Shown here one piece after another: positions 25,738 through 36,470 of a DNA stretch of 45,131 bases (positions within the stretch are counted from its first letter, which is position 1; each line of letters begins with the position of its first letter). Under the pieces are notes generated by a model. The model saw nothing but the letters and a program-made list of their open reading frames with translations, was not told the origin of the DNA and did no database searches. The translations under genes were made by a program, and so were the position numbers. The DNA is from Candidatus Poseidoniales archaeon (GTDB lineage: Archaea > Thermoplasmatota > Poseidoniia > Poseidoniales > Poseidoniaceae), in contig QQSI01000020.1 in assembly GCA_003602645.1 (NCBI GenBank), positions 9,452 through 54,582 on the forward strand, written 5' to 3'.

Positions 25738-28230
25738 TCACTCAAGGTGATGCATTCGAGTCAGGATCGCAGTGAAAGGTTCGAGTTCTTTTGGAATCTC
25801 AACGCCACTGACAGGCTGGTTGAGAGAAATTCCTTGTTCCTTTTTGTGCCCCCAAGTGTCTCCATTAAAGCTCTGAATCGATGCAGACAATGCTCGTAAT
25901 TCGTCACCTCTTGCGGTCCCGCTGGCAACGCTGGGGTACGGTTGGCTTGGAAAAGCATCGACATCAACAGCAGATGTGCCGTAAATGGTTGAGGAGATGT
26001 GATGTGTAAAGAATGGACACACAGGAGTGAACATGCTCATGTAATCACGCACCATTCGATGCAATGTCCACGCCGCCGCTTTGTCCTCATCATACAATCG
26101 TGATTTGACCATCTCGAGGTAGTGGCTTGGAAGAAGGCCCGTTCCAAAGGTTTTGAGCGCCTGAGTGGCCGTGTAAATGTCAAGATCAGCCCATGCCTGT
26201 TCAACGGTTGACATCGTCGATTGGAATTCTGCTAAAATCCATTCATCTTCTACCGCAAGTCCCTCAGGAGCATCTTCAAGGTTGTTTGGAACCTCGAATT
26301 GTGATGCAAACCGTGCAACATTGAACAGCTTTGTGAGCACCCCGAAGTATTTCTTTTCGATTTCTTCAGGATTGATGTGGAAATCATCACCCACTTGAGC
26401 ATCACAAGCTTTCCAGAGACGGAAGCATTCGCTGCCAATTTTGTTTGCTCGCAAACTGACGGTCTTGTCAGGCCCCTTCACCTTCCATGACCCTGTTCGA
26501 CCTCCTGCTCCACATTCAAGAACTGAATCTGCATCAATTCCATTGCCGAGGGATTTACTCATCTTACGGCCCCACGGATCCATTCCGAGTCCGTCAATCC
26601 AGACATGCTTGAAACCTGGTTGATCAAGCAAGAGGGTCGATTTTAACAGCGTGTAATACAACCATGTTCGGACGATTTCTTTTCCTTGCGGGCGGAGGGC
26701 TGTAGGAAACGCTTTCTCAAAGACCTCTGGCTGATTGAGGTAACCGCTGACGAAGAGGTTAGAGTTGGAAGAATCCATCCAAGTATCAAACACCTTTTCC
26801 TCACCGACAATTGTGCCCAAATCTTGTTTCAACTCATCAAAAGAACCGATGACTTCACGGCTCTTTCGGTCGAGGACTTGACTTCCTTCTGGCGGCTCTT
26901 GGCACCATGGTTGAACGTAGATTCCCGTTGGTGGGACGATGATTTTGTCTTCATCATCACAATACCAAATTGGGATTTCGGTGTGGTACCACCGTCGCCT
27001 TGATATTGGCCAGTCGATGCTAATGTTGTCCATCCAATCCATTAGAAATTGCTTGTTCCTTGGTGGATGGAACTCGATTTGTTCGGCGTGTTCCCTAATT
27101 CGATCTTGTGTGTGAGTTTGGCGAACGTACCATTCTTTCAAGAGGATGATTTCCACAGGATTTTTTCCACGCTCTGAAACAGGTATGTCCTGTTCCCTTT
27201 GCTCGATATTGAGGATTTTTCCAGTTGATTCGAGATGTTCAATGGCGCTCTTTCGAGCTTCAAGCACGGTTTGTCCTGCAAACGGACCTGCCAGTTTAGT
27301 CATCTGACCTTCGAGGTTAATGGCTTGGAACGGTGTTAAACCAAGTTCACGGAACACCGCCACGTCGTTTTGATCGCCGAAGGAACACACCATGAGAACA
27401 CCTGAGCCAAAGTCAGATTTCACAGAGGGATGCGTTTTGATTTCGACGGTCGTTTCTCTTCCATCAACCGGCAGCGGAAGCCGAATTCGTTTGCCGACAA
27501 GATGTGTGTATCGTTCATCATCAGGATGCACCACAACAACGCCGCATGCACAAATCATCTCAGGGCGTGTTGTTGATATGGCGATGGTGGTGCCGTCTTC
27601 GCACGTCCATTCGACATCCACGAGATTGGTTCTTCGAGGAAGTCGTTCGACTTCTGCATCTGCGATGGTCGTACCTTCAACTGGATCGTATATGTTTGGG
27701 CGCAGATCTTCTACAATTGAACCATTTTTGAACAGTTCAATAAAAATTGATTGAGTGACGGTACGGTACTCTGGGGAATCGGTGAGGTATTCTCTGTCGA
27801 AATCACAAGACAGTCCAACCCTTCGTGCGGTCTCCCTCATGGCTTGTGTGAACGTTTCAATGGTTGTCTTGCACAATTCAAGGAACTCCGCACGGTCGTA
27901 TGTCTTCATTTTCCTCTTGGTGTTTTTTTCAACCGTAAACTCGATGTTAATTCCATTTCGGTCAACCCCCCAAGGGAAATAGACTTCTTTTCCAAGAAGT
28001 CGTTGGGAACGAGCAATGACATCGATCATTGAATACTGCGCAACGGCACCAATGTGCCAAGTTCCAGAGGGGTAGGGTGGTGGTGTGTCGATGACAAAGA
28101 ATTCCTTGTCACTGTCTGGGTTGAAGGCGTAACGTTGGGCGTAGACTTGTGGGTCTTCAGCATGTGCTTCTTGGATCCTTTTTTCGAGGTCAATTGACCA
28201 ACGCTTGTCGTTTAATGTCGGGGTTGGCAT
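25738..28230 (-). CDS. valS: Valyl-tRNA synthetase (archaeal type)
   Basis: PPYPSGTWHIGAVAQYSMIDVIAR (HIGH region), ISTTRPEMICACGVVVVHPDDERY (editing), WIDGLGMDPWGRKMSKSLGNGI (KMSKS). Met at 28230 preferred. Confidence 0.92.
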   Translation of the reverse strand: MPTPTLNDKRWSIDLEKRIQEAHAEDPQVYAQRYAFNPDSDKEFFVIDTPPPYPSGTWHIGAVAQYSMIDVIARSQRLLGKEVYFPWGVDRNGINIEFTVEKNTKRKMKTYDRAEFLELCKTTIETFTQAMRETARRVGLSCDFDREYLTDSPEYRTVTQSIFIELFKNGSIVEDLRPNIYDPVEGTTIADAEVERLPRRTNLVDVEWTCEDGTTIAISTTRPEMICACGVVVVHPDDERYTHLVGKRIRLPLPVDGRETTVEIKTHPSVKSDFGSGVLMVCSFGDQNDVAVFRELGLTPFQAINLEGQMTKLAGPFAGQTVLEARKSAIEHLESTGKILNIEQREQDIPVSERGKNPVEIILLKEWYVRQTHTQDRIREHAEQIEFHPPRNKQFLMDWMDNISIDWPISRRRWYHTEIPIWYCDDEDKIIVPPTGIYVQPWCQEPPEGSQVLDRKSREVIGSFDELKQDLGTIVGEEKVFDTWMDSSNSNLFVSGYLNQPEVFEKAFPTALRPQGKEIVRTWLYYTLLKSTLLLDQPGFKHVWIDGLGMDPWGRKMSKSLGNGIDADSVLECGAGGRTGSWKVKGPDKTVSLRANKIGSECFRLWKACDAQVGDDFHINPEEIEKKYFGVLTKLFNVARFASQFEVPNNLEDAPEGLAVEDEWILAEFQSTMSTVEQAWADLDIYTATQALKTFGTGLLPSHYLEMVKSRLYDEDKAAAWTLHRMVRDYMSMFTPVCPFFTHHISSTIYGTSAVDVDAFPSQPYPSVASGTARGDELRALSASIQSFNGDTWGHKKEQGISLNQPVSGVEIPKELEPFTAILTRMHHLE

Positions 28231-28416
28231 TGGCCTCACCTGGCCCCACACGCATGAATGGTGCGGGTCCAATTGGCGCTGGGACGGTTCACCTTTGAAA
28301 CCAACGGCCTTTATTCCCTGGTGTTCGTCGGCCTTTCAGAAATCGATTCAAGACAACCAAAACGTAGGTAGGGCTTTCAATAGGTTCCTTTTCGTTTCTA
28401 GCGGAGGGGCAGATGT

Positions 28417-31400
28417 ATGGGGAGTGAGAACGACCAAAAAACGCCCCAAAATGGCGCTGAAAGCCTGAGAGAGCGTGGTTCGAATCTTGCCGAGTACGGA
28501 CGGGCACGCCTCCAATCAAGCGCTGTTGATTTATCGGCGAGGGTCAAAGAATTCAAACCCAAAGAAGCCCTTGACGCTGTTCTTGATGCTCCCGACCGAT
28601 TCAAACGTGAATGGCAAAAAAACGGGGCGACTGGAGCAATCACTCGGTTCCCATTAGCGACGGTGATTGTTTTCTTGATGATGACCGCCTTCTTTGTCAC
28701 TCAGTCTGGCTTTCTTGACAACAGCAGATTTGATGACGACCTTGAAAACCCCGCTCTGAACGTCAACGGTGATCTCGAAGTTTACCTCCCGGAGGGCTCA
28801 AAGATTGCGGCGTTACTTGGGAAAGTTGAAGAAGATTGGACCACTAATGTGATGGTCATTTACATCGAGTTGAACAACGAGACAGGTGGAAACATTACCG
28901 ATCAACGAATCTTACAGGAAATCAGTTTCGTCGAGAAGGATCTGAACCCGGAATTATCTGACCCAAGCGATGATGTAATTTACATTCTCTCGATATCGAC
29001 CGTCTTGAAAGAAGTCAACTCCAGTGCACCTCGGGTTCGAAAAGCATTCATCGATCAAATTGGGCAACTTGGTTGTGGCGTCCAGCAGGATGATTGTACC
29101 AGTGCTGCGTTTACTGACGCACTCAATAGCGTTCTCGATGACACCACTTCAGAGTTGGAAGGTGGTTACGAAATCCCTTCTCAAACTACAATTGATTTGG
29201 TTATTGGTGAGATGTATGAAGACGATGGTTCGCCCACACCCGGTTTAGATAAATTGGCACGGGACATCAGTGGGCCTCAAGGAACGCCAGATGGAAAATT
29301 AGACCGGGCCATCATGGCGATTGCGGTCACAGAAGCAAAACCCGCTAAGGAGATCATTGAGAACACCCAAGAGCGTCTTGATTACATCAGTCAACTTCAA
29401 CGTCCTTGTGAATTCAATCCAGACGGGACCGCTGCAGGAACAGAGCGTTGCAATTGGGAAGACTTGGGCATCACAATGACGCTGACAGGCCCAGTGCCAA
29501 TTACCAACGCAGTGACAGAATTTTCTTTCAAGCTCTTTTGGGATATTTTCCCAATGGCTGTTGTTCTGGTCGCAATCGGCCTGTTCGTCTTCCACTCCGA
29601 TCTTCTCCAAGCCGGTTTAACGGGGATTCGCCCAATTCAGGGCATCAAGGTGGTCATCATTTCTGGGTTGCCTACCCTCTGTGCCGTGTTCTGGACATTA
29701 GGGATCATTGGATGGACCAATTTTGAAGTAACGATGACAGTGATCATCGTCGGGCCGATTTTGCTAGCGCTCGGCGTCTCCTATGGTCTACACATTACAA
29801 ACCGCTATGCAGAAGAAGGTGGAACTAAATCCGAGAAAATGAAGGCCTCCTTGAGTTCAACAGGTAAGGCTGTTTTCTTATCTGCAGTGACAACCGTCAT
29901 TGGTTTCATTTCACTCGTGTTCACGCCAATGGCACCAATTCAAACCGTTGGTATTGCGCTTTCTGGAGGAATTGTTGTTGTGTATATTCTCACGATGTTC
30001 ATGGTCCCTAATTTGACGTTATTGCTAGATTTACGCAAACCGAAGCACCCACCTCTTCGAGCGTTTGAGGTTCTTGTGGATCTTCCCGTCAAGAGAAATG
30101 TCGGTGTCATTGCGGTGTTCGTTCTCTTAATTCTCTTTTCAGCAACTATTGGTCAAGCCAATGTTGAAGAGAACATCGACCTCCTTGGAATGGCTCCAGA
30201 AGAAGAAGCATCAGTCATCAAGATGAAACAGTACAGCAGCGAATTTAGTTCGGGCCAAATTGGTATGGTGCTTGTTGAAGCCAATGTCAGTGGAGACCGT
30301 CAAGATTCAGATTCCTCAAACGATGACCCCGCCGGTAATTTACGTGCCATTGACCAACTTGAAGGGAGCCTCAACACGGTGGAAAACACGACTGCAGTTT
30401 CCATCGTGTTCTTGATGAAATCAACGGGTATTGCACCCACCGTTTCGGGATCAGGTTTGAACGATATCATTCAGGCAAACCCACTCATCCCTCAAGATAT
30501 ACGTGATACTGCCGCTGTCTTACTCGACAATTCTGTGACCCAGGACGCATCTTTTTGGGATCTTTTGATGGCGCCGGATGATTTTGGTTTGCCCGGGGGT
30601 CCAGAAAGTGAAATTTTCCTGCTGAACGTCTTTTACGCTTCCATCACTGATGAAACGCGCGAGATTTTCATTAACAAGGATTTCAGCCGGAACTTGATTT
30701 ATGTGGACATGCCGTATTTACCAGTCGCCGCCACAAGCGAAATGGTTGATTCAGTTGACAAGTACGCAAGTCAGTTTGAAGGGACATCCATTGGTGATGC
30801 TGCGAACCCGCTGGCGGGTGTCGCCTCAACGGCCATTGAAGTCAATGAGTTGATTGTAAACTCACAATGGACTTCCCTTGGATTTGCTGTAATCTTGACC
30901 TTAATCACTCTGGCCATTGTGTTCAAGAATGTGCAATATTCAATTTGGACCACCTCTCCAGTGATTGCGACGGTTGCGATGCAATGGCTTGTTATGTGGC
31001 AGATGGATGTGCCGCTTTCGTTGGTGACAGTGATGATTGGGTCTATCTTAGTCGGAGTAGGGGTTGATTTCTCAATTCACATCGCGAATCGCATTCGTGA
31101 ATTGGGCGGAGGCATTGAAGCCATACGAAGCGCAGCCATTGGAACCGGTATGTCCCTGTTCGAAGCTGCAGTTGTCACAACACTGGGTATGTTAACTGCC
31201 TATCAGATTCCGATTCCCGAAATCAAACCTTTCGTAACAGTCATTTTGATCTTGCTTTGGGTTGCTGCTGCGAGTGCGCTCATCCTCCTCCCGGCAATTT
31301 TCGTGACGTTAGAAAAGGCAGGCCTCGGAGCGGTTGGCGGACGCACAACCATGGCTAAACGCCTTGGCCTCGGTGGAAAGAAGCCAATGGAACTGGATGT

Positions 31401-31443
31401 TCTCGATGCAGCGCTTGTTGATGATGTCATTGATTCATGGTGA
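28417..31443 (+). CDS. RND superfamily / MMPL-like transporter
   Basis: 1008 aa, two TM bundles separated by large extracytoplasmic loops; ALGVSYGLHITNRYAEEGG and VGVGVDFSIHIANRIRELGGGIEAIRSAAIGTGMSLFEAAVVTTLGM. Confidence 0.88.
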   Translation: MGSENDQKTPQNGAESLRERGSNLAEYGRARLQSSAVDLSARVKEFKPKEALDAVLDAPDRFKREWQKNGATGAITRFPLATVIVFLMMTAFFVTQSGFLDNSRFDDDLENPALNVNGDLEVYLPEGSKIAALLGKVEEDWTTNVMVIYIELNNETGGNITDQRILQEISFVEKDLNPELSDPSDDVIYILSISTVLKEVNSSAPRVRKAFIDQIGQLGCGVQQDDCTSAAFTDALNSVLDDTTSELEGGYEIPSQTTIDLVIGEMYEDDGSPTPGLDKLARDISGPQGTPDGKLDRAIMAIAVTEAKPAKEIIENTQERLDYISQLQRPCEFNPDGTAAGTERCNWEDLGITMTLTGPVPITNAVTEFSFKLFWDIFPMAVVLVAIGLFVFHSDLLQAGLTGIRPIQGIKVVIISGLPTLCAVFWTLGIIGWTNFEVTMTVIIVGPILLALGVSYGLHITNRYAEEGGTKSEKMKASLSSTGKAVFLSAVTTVIGFISLVFTPMAPIQTVGIALSGGIVVVYILTMFMVPNLTLLLDLRKPKHPPLRAFEVLVDLPVKRNVGVIAVFVLLILFSATIGQANVEENIDLLGMAPEEEASVIKMKQYSSEFSSGQIGMVLVEANVSGDRQDSDSSNDDPAGNLRAIDQLEGSLNTVENTTAVSIVFLMKSTGIAPTVSGSGLNDIIQANPLIPQDIRDTAAVLLDNSVTQDASFWDLLMAPDDFGLPGGPESEIFLLNVFYASITDETREIFINKDFSRNLIYVDMPYLPVAATSEMVDSVDKYASQFEGTSIGDAANPLAGVASTAIEVNELIVNSQWTSLGFAVILTLITLAIVFKNVQYSIWTTSPVIATVAMQWLVMWQMDVPLSLVTVMIGSILVGVGVDFSIHIANRIRELGGGIEAIRSAAIGTGMSLFEAAVVTTLGMLTAYQIPIPEIKPFVTVILILLWVAAASALILLPAIFVTLEKAGLGAVGGRTTMAKRLGLGGKKPMELDVLDAALVDDVIDSW

Positions 31444-31480
31444 GCAACACATCAAAGAAGCCCCTACTCTTGGACCATCC

Positions 31481-31957
31481 ATGGTCAATTATTGGCTGAT
31501 GAAATCTGAGCCCGATGTGTACCCCTATGAGCAACTTGTTGCAGATGGTTCAACTCATTGGGACGGTGTGAGAAATTATCAAGCGAGGAACATGATGCGC
31601 GATGAAATGAAAATCGGTGATTTGGTGCTGTATTATCATTCAAATTTCAAGCCACCCCACATCGTTGGTGTGGCGCGCGTATGCAAGGAAGGTTACCCTG
31701 ACCACACCTCTTGGGATTCAGGTGGTAAGTATTTTGATCCTAAATCTACGCCAGAAAACCCACGTTGGTTCATGGTTGACATCGAACCTGTCATGGAATT
31801 GGAGCGTATTGTTCCTTTGCAAGAGGTTCGAGATAACCCTGCATGCTCCGGGATGTTACTGATTCGAAAGGGACAGAGACTTTCGATTCAACCGGTTGAA
31901 CGGTCTGACTTCAAAACAATCCTCTCCATGGGCGGCTCTTCGATGGAAGGGTTGTAA
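31481..31957 (+). CDS. EVE domain-containing protein (thymocyte nuclear protein 1-like)
   Basis: NYWLMKSEPDVYPYEQL...THWDGVRNYQARNMMRDEMKIGDLVLYYHSN...IVGVARVCKEGYPDHTSWD...RWFMVDIEPV is a typical EVE sequence. ORF track start at 31334 is a TTG inside the upstream gene. Confidence 0.92.
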   Translation: MVNYWLMKSEPDVYPYEQLVADGSTHWDGVRNYQARNMMRDEMKIGDLVLYYHSNFKPPHIVGVARVCKEGYPDHTSWDSGGKYFDPKSTPENPRWFMVDIEPVMELERIVPLQEVRDNPACSGMLLIRKGQRLSIQPVERSDFKTILSMGGSSMEGL

Positions 31958-32002
31958 CTCAACCTTCAAGGACGGGGCAGTGAAGCATCCAGTGGTGAGA
32001 AA

Positions 32003-33214
32003 ATGAGCAACGACCAAATTCCGGTGGCCCCGCGTGCATCGGGCATCGAATATGCCATTCGTGATGTGGTTGTCCCAGCAACGAAACTCGAATCAGAAGG
32101 ACATACAATTCTCAAACTCAACATCGGCGATCCCATTGCCTATCCCGGTTTGCCAACACCAGAACACATGGTTGATGCGTATGTAAAAGCCCTTCGTGAC
32201 GGTCACAATGGATACTCGCCTTCATACGGACTTCCCCAACTGCGCAAAGCCATTGCTGACGATGAGCGGACCAAAGGTTGGAATGCGAGGGCTGATGATA
32301 TTTATGTCTGCCACGGCGTGACCGAGGCGTTACAAATTCTCTTTGCTTCGGTCCTGTGTGAGGGTGATACTGTACTCGCACCTGGCCCGCATTATCCTCC
32401 ATATATGGCGTATCCGCAAATGTATGGTGCTACCACAATTGAATACAAGCTCAAGCCAGATGATGGTTGGAAGTTAGATTTGGCAGACATCGAGGCAAAA
32501 ATGGACGACAGCGTCCGACTTCTGGTTTTAATCAATCCAAACAACCCATGCGGTAGTGTCGCCAACAAAGAGGAGATTCAACGTGTTCTCGAACTTGCTC
32601 GTGGATATCCAAATTGCATCATCGTTGCTGACGAAATCTACGATGGCTTGGATTTCACAGGAGAGCATGTGAGCGTGGCGAGTTGTTCCTCGGATGTTCC
32701 TGTGGTTGCACTCAACGGTGTCTCAAAGGTCTACTATGCTCCTGGTTGGCGCATTGGTTACATGGCCATTCACGATCCAAACAAACGAATGATGTTGGTG
32801 AGGGATGGAATTGAGCGTATGTTGAGGTCGCGTCTGTGCGCATCAACTCCGGCCCAACTTGGATACCTTGCAGGACTCGAGGGTGATCGAGGTTGGATGA
32901 AGATGTATTCTGACCGTGTCGTGGCTCAGCGCAACACTTGCGTTGAACGGATCAAACGGATTGAGGGTCTTGAGGTTCAATCATCCGGTGGGGCGTTCTA
33001 CATGTTTGTCAAACTCACAGATGAGAAATGGGCGAATAATGACAAACAATTTGTCCTCGATTTACTTCACGAAGAACATGTGTTGGTCGTTCACGGAAGC
33101 GGATTTTCACCGGATTTAGGCCGAGGTCACTTCCGTATTGTTTACTTGCCAAGCGTTGAGGTTTTGAACGACGCCTTTGACCGAATCGAGCGCTTCTTAA
33201 TCCGACATCGCTGA
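32003..33214 (+). CDS. Class I/II aminotransferase (alanine aminotransferase-like)
   Basis: ILKLNIGDPIAYPGLPTPEHM, NGYSPSYGLPQLRKAIA, LVLINPNNPCGSV, VADEIYDGLDF, LNGVSKVYYAPGWRIGYMA (PLP lysine). Confidence 0.9.
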   Translation: MSNDQIPVAPRASGIEYAIRDVVVPATKLESEGHTILKLNIGDPIAYPGLPTPEHMVDAYVKALRDGHNGYSPSYGLPQLRKAIADDERTKGWNARADDIYVCHGVTEALQILFASVLCEGDTVLAPGPHYPPYMAYPQMYGATTIEYKLKPDDGWKLDLADIEAKMDDSVRLLVLINPNNPCGSVANKEEIQRVLELARGYPNCIIVADEIYDGLDFTGEHVSVASCSSDVPVVALNGVSKVYYAPGWRIGYMAIHDPNKRMMLVRDGIERMLRSRLCASTPAQLGYLAGLEGDRGWMKMYSDRVVAQRNTCVERIKRIEGLEVQSSGGAFYMFVKLTDEKWANNDKQFVLDLLHEEHVLVVHGSGFSPDLGRGHFRIVYLPSVEVLNDAFDRIERFLIRHR

Positions 33215-33261
33215 TGTCATGTCGCCGATGATTTGATGTTCAAGTTATTTGAGGGGTAACC

Positions 33262-36200
33262 ATGCTTGAGCAGGTGCGAAAGGTTCGGTTCGCTGTTTTA
33301 GCGTGTCTTTTTGCGATTCTAGCTGTGCCTCAGGTTTCTGCTAATCAGGTCACAGATATATCAGACATCAAGTTGGAATATTTTTTGCCGGCATTGATTG
33401 CATTTGCCGTAGCAATTCCTGTTTGGCGATGGTTCATACCCAATCAATTGGCCAATTTACAGGTTGCCTTTGAGATCGATGACGATCTGTATGAAGTTCA
33501 CCGCATCACGAAGAATGTAGGTGATGCGAGGGAACTGCTGCAAGAAGGTGGTACCGCTTATGGGATTGGTTTGTACGTTATGGGGATGACAGGTGTGCTT
33601 CTGTTGATCGCAGAACTGCTGCTCAATCCCGACACCTATTATCTTCCCAACTTGTTTTTAATTGGTGTCCTTGTTGTGATTCCAGTCATCATCTCTCCTT
33701 GGGAAACTCTGAATGTTCAATTGATCGGCACGAGAAAAGGGAGTTCTAAAGGAAAAATCTACGTGAAAATCGTACGGAGGATGACCACGCTTTTCATTCT
33801 CCTTGGCGTGACCTTTGCCGTCGTTCTTTACGGCAGTTCACAGTCCCCATCATCGATTTTTATTGAGCCAATCTGGGTAGCTGCCGCCCTCCTTACGTTC
33901 ATGGCTCCAACTATTTTTGCCTACGGCCGAATCATGGGTGCCTCTTGGAACATGATTTTGATTAATAAATGGCGTACTGCAAACGGTCGGCCAAATCCGA
34001 TTGACCCAGACAAGCCGAGGTTTGTCAATCGATTGTTTTCACTTTTGTTGGTGGTCTTCCTCATCACAATGCCAATCACAGCATTGAATGGTGTCATTAC
34101 CGTGTACCATATTCTGTTCAATGATCCAGATCCAGACAAGGCCTTTTTGATTCTGAATTATGGTGGTGTCCTTGGATACATGGTGTTCGAGCGTGTGGAT
34201 TTGATTGCTCAAATTTTGTTTGAGTGGCAATTCATCAAAGAATTGCCGCAATTCCTTTCTCTTTACCTTTCTCTTAACATCGCCATCGTTGGCTTAGCGT
34301 TTATTTTTGAGTTGACTCGAAACCTTGTTCTGGGCGGTCAATCCTTTGGTGGGTTGTTTGGTGTGACCCTCGACACCCCACGAGAAATTCGAACAGAAGT
34401 GGAAGCTCAATCAAGGCAACTCACGTTTGCCTTTGCAGGTTTTTCTGGGTACACCGTGCTCCTACTGATCCTCGTATGCTACAAAGAATTTGGCTCATTG
34501 ATGCCATTCACTGAAACTTTGGAAGCACCAAAGTTCGGGTTTGATGAACGCGCTCGGCTTGAAGCGACATGGATGTTTATTGCCCTAGGGCAAGCCGTTT
34601 TCTTATTCACTTGGGCCCTTTCGGTCATCCGCTTCCGGACGTTGAGGACCTTGCGCTTCGATCTCAATCCAGACGAACGAAGAGAAGGTGCAGTCAAGTT
34701 TGCCGAAGGAGATTGGATGCGGAGTTTGGTGGAGGAGGCTGCAATCTCCGAAGATCTCGATGCTTTGATTCAGTTCCAAAGGCGCTCCATCGAGGGTGAC
34801 CCCTCACTGATTCGCCACGAAAAGGCTCGCGCTCGTATGTGGGAACTGGCGTTGCGTGGGTTGTGGCCTAAAGCCATTGAAGAGGCAAAGAAAGTTCTAG
34901 CTCAGGCCGGAGGAGATGATGACATCTGTCGAATGATCATCGCTACAGGCCACATGGCGTCGCGTCGTTTAGACGCTGCACGAGAGGCACTTCATGGGCT
35001 TCAACAGCCTGAAGGGTATGACGAACCCGAACTGCTCGCATTTGTGTGTGAATGGCTTGACCCCTGGCAAGGAAAAGTCGAGGAAGATGATTTCTGGGAT
35101 TGGGAAAACAACTCTTGCATCGATCACCTCCAAACTCTCATGCGAATGTTACGAGGTTGGCAACCAGCACCAACGGAACAATCCATTCACAACGATCGTT
35201 TGACAAGAGTGGCACAACTTTCAATGGTCAGTCTCATGCGAGCACAACGTCGCCACTCTGAGGCTTTGGAACTCGCGCTCCAACTCGTTCGAGCCGACCC
35301 TCTTGGAGTTCGACCTCGTATTGCGGTTGCACTCTGCTTGGTCGACAAGGGCGATTGGCACAGCGCACGCTCTATCCTCTCTGAATTGAAAGTGAGTGAC
35401 GGCCAAGACCCAAGGGTGCTTTCATTGGCAGCCATATTAGGACAGTCAGTCGATGACGAAGAGATGGAGGTCGCCTTGGCAATAAGCGAGGGGAAAAAGA
35501 TCCGTCAATGGATCAATGATGCTCCTGTCAACGCTGTTGCAGGTTTGGTGGTTCGCGGGGGAATGGACGAAGCCATCAACGCCAACATACTGATCGCTTC
35601 TCATGAAGCAACCCGTCGAGGAATGCCGCCACGGTTTACATTTGGATGGCTTAGTATCATCTACAATTACTTGGTTTTGGTACCCCTTTGGATGGTCTTA
35701 GCCATCTTCGTGAACGGAGAGCAGGGCCAAATGGCAGGACTTGTTGTGCTCACCACTTTGCTGTTGGTCCATTTAGGTTCAAGACGCTTTGCAAGGCAAC
35801 AACGAAGGGTGATTCGACATCGTGATCAAAAAGCAATGGTTGCCTATTCCCGTCGGATGAAACGGTACAAAGTGAGCCCTGAACGAGGGAATATACCTGT
35901 TGGAACCCATCTTTTACTGTCCGGAATGTTGGTCACCGTTAACGGCGTTGTGCTCGACCTTGGAATGCCGGGTTGGCTCAGTGTCCGCCTACCCAAAGAC
36001 ACGGATAAAGCTGTGAAATCACGCCTCAAGCGTCAATCCAAGTCCATCGCTAAGTCACGACCTCCACGGCTCCAACCTCTTGGTGATGGTTGGTGGCTTA
36101 AGCGTCCCAAGGAAGATGGGGCTGATGTTCCTGCCCTTGAGCGTTTGATCGGACAAGCAGCCTACCGTGGAAGACAACAACATGTGGCGAAGAAAAAGGG

Positions 36201-36420
36201 CAAGGTGATTTCCCAAACCGTTCGAACAAAACCAACCACGGCAGCGGTTGTAACAGATATTAATCTCAACAAACGAGGCATTCCAACCAACACCCGTGTG
36301 TCCGAACGCGTGCAAACTCGACGTCCAGTATCGCCAACCGTTATTGGCTCAAAGAAACCCGGTCCCAATGTGAAACCCCAGCCTAAGCAGGATATGGGCG
36401 ACACGATCGATTTCAGTTGA
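33262..36420 (+). CDS. Large hypothetical membrane protein with central TPR-like helical region and basic C-terminal tail
   Basis: Signal-peptide-like N-terminus, about 8-10 TM helices, then helical repeats (e.g. WELALRGLWPKAIEEAKKVLAQAGGDDDICRMIIATGHMASRRLDAAREAL), then two more TM helices and a Lys/Arg-rich tail. Confidence 0.75.
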   Translation: MLEQVRKVRFAVLACLFAILAVPQVSANQVTDISDIKLEYFLPALIAFAVAIPVWRWFIPNQLANLQVAFEIDDDLYEVHRITKNVGDARELLQEGGTAYGIGLYVMGMTGVLLLIAELLLNPDTYYLPNLFLIGVLVVIPVIISPWETLNVQLIGTRKGSSKGKIYVKIVRRMTTLFILLGVTFAVVLYGSSQSPSSIFIEPIWVAAALLTFMAPTIFAYGRIMGASWNMILINKWRTANGRPNPIDPDKPRFVNRLFSLLLVVFLITMPITALNGVITVYHILFNDPDPDKAFLILNYGGVLGYMVFERVDLIAQILFEWQFIKELPQFLSLYLSLNIAIVGLAFIFELTRNLVLGGQSFGGLFGVTLDTPREIRTEVEAQSRQLTFAFAGFSGYTVLLLILVCYKEFGSLMPFTETLEAPKFGFDERARLEATWMFIALGQAVFLFTWALSVIRFRTLRTLRFDLNPDERREGAVKFAEGDWMRSLVEEAAISEDLDALIQFQRRSIEGDPSLIRHEKARARMWELALRGLWPKAIEEAKKVLAQAGGDDDICRMIIATGHMASRRLDAAREALHGLQQPEGYDEPELLAFVCEWLDPWQGKVEEDDFWDWENNSCIDHLQTLMRMLRGWQPAPTEQSIHNDRLTRVAQLSMVSLMRAQRRHSEALELALQLVRADPLGVRPRIAVALCLVDKGDWHSARSILSELKVSDGQDPRVLSLAAILGQSVDDEEMEVALAISEGKKIRQWINDAPVNAVAGLVVRGGMDEAINANILIASHEATRRGMPPRFTFGWLSIIYNYLVLVPLWMVLAIFVNGEQGQMAGLVVLTTLLLVHLGSRRFARQQRRVIRHRDQKAMVAYSRRMKRYKVSPERGNIPVGTHLLLSGMLVTVNGVVLDLGMPGWLSVRLPKDTDKAVKSRLKRQSKSIAKSRPPRLQPLGDGWWLKRPKEDGADVPALERLIGQAAYRGRQQHVAKKKGKVISQTVRTKPTTAAVVTDINLNKRGIPTNTRVSERVQTRRPVSPTVIGSKKPGPNVKPQPKQDMGDTIDFS

Positions 36421-36470
36421 AGTTGCCTCAGTGTGTGTGGCAATGAGTTCAAAGACCGACTCAAGAATCA

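Noticed and set aside
28140-28180. ValRS HIGH motif appears as HIGA, possible inactive paralogue
   Set aside because: The KMSKS loop and editing domain are intact, and variation at the last HIGH position is, as I recall, tolerated in archaeal ValRS. Treated as the functional synthetase.
31334-31480. N-terminal extension of the EVE protein ORF
   Set aside because: Begins with TTG inside the RND transporter gene; the conserved EVE start MVNYWLMKSEP is at 31481.
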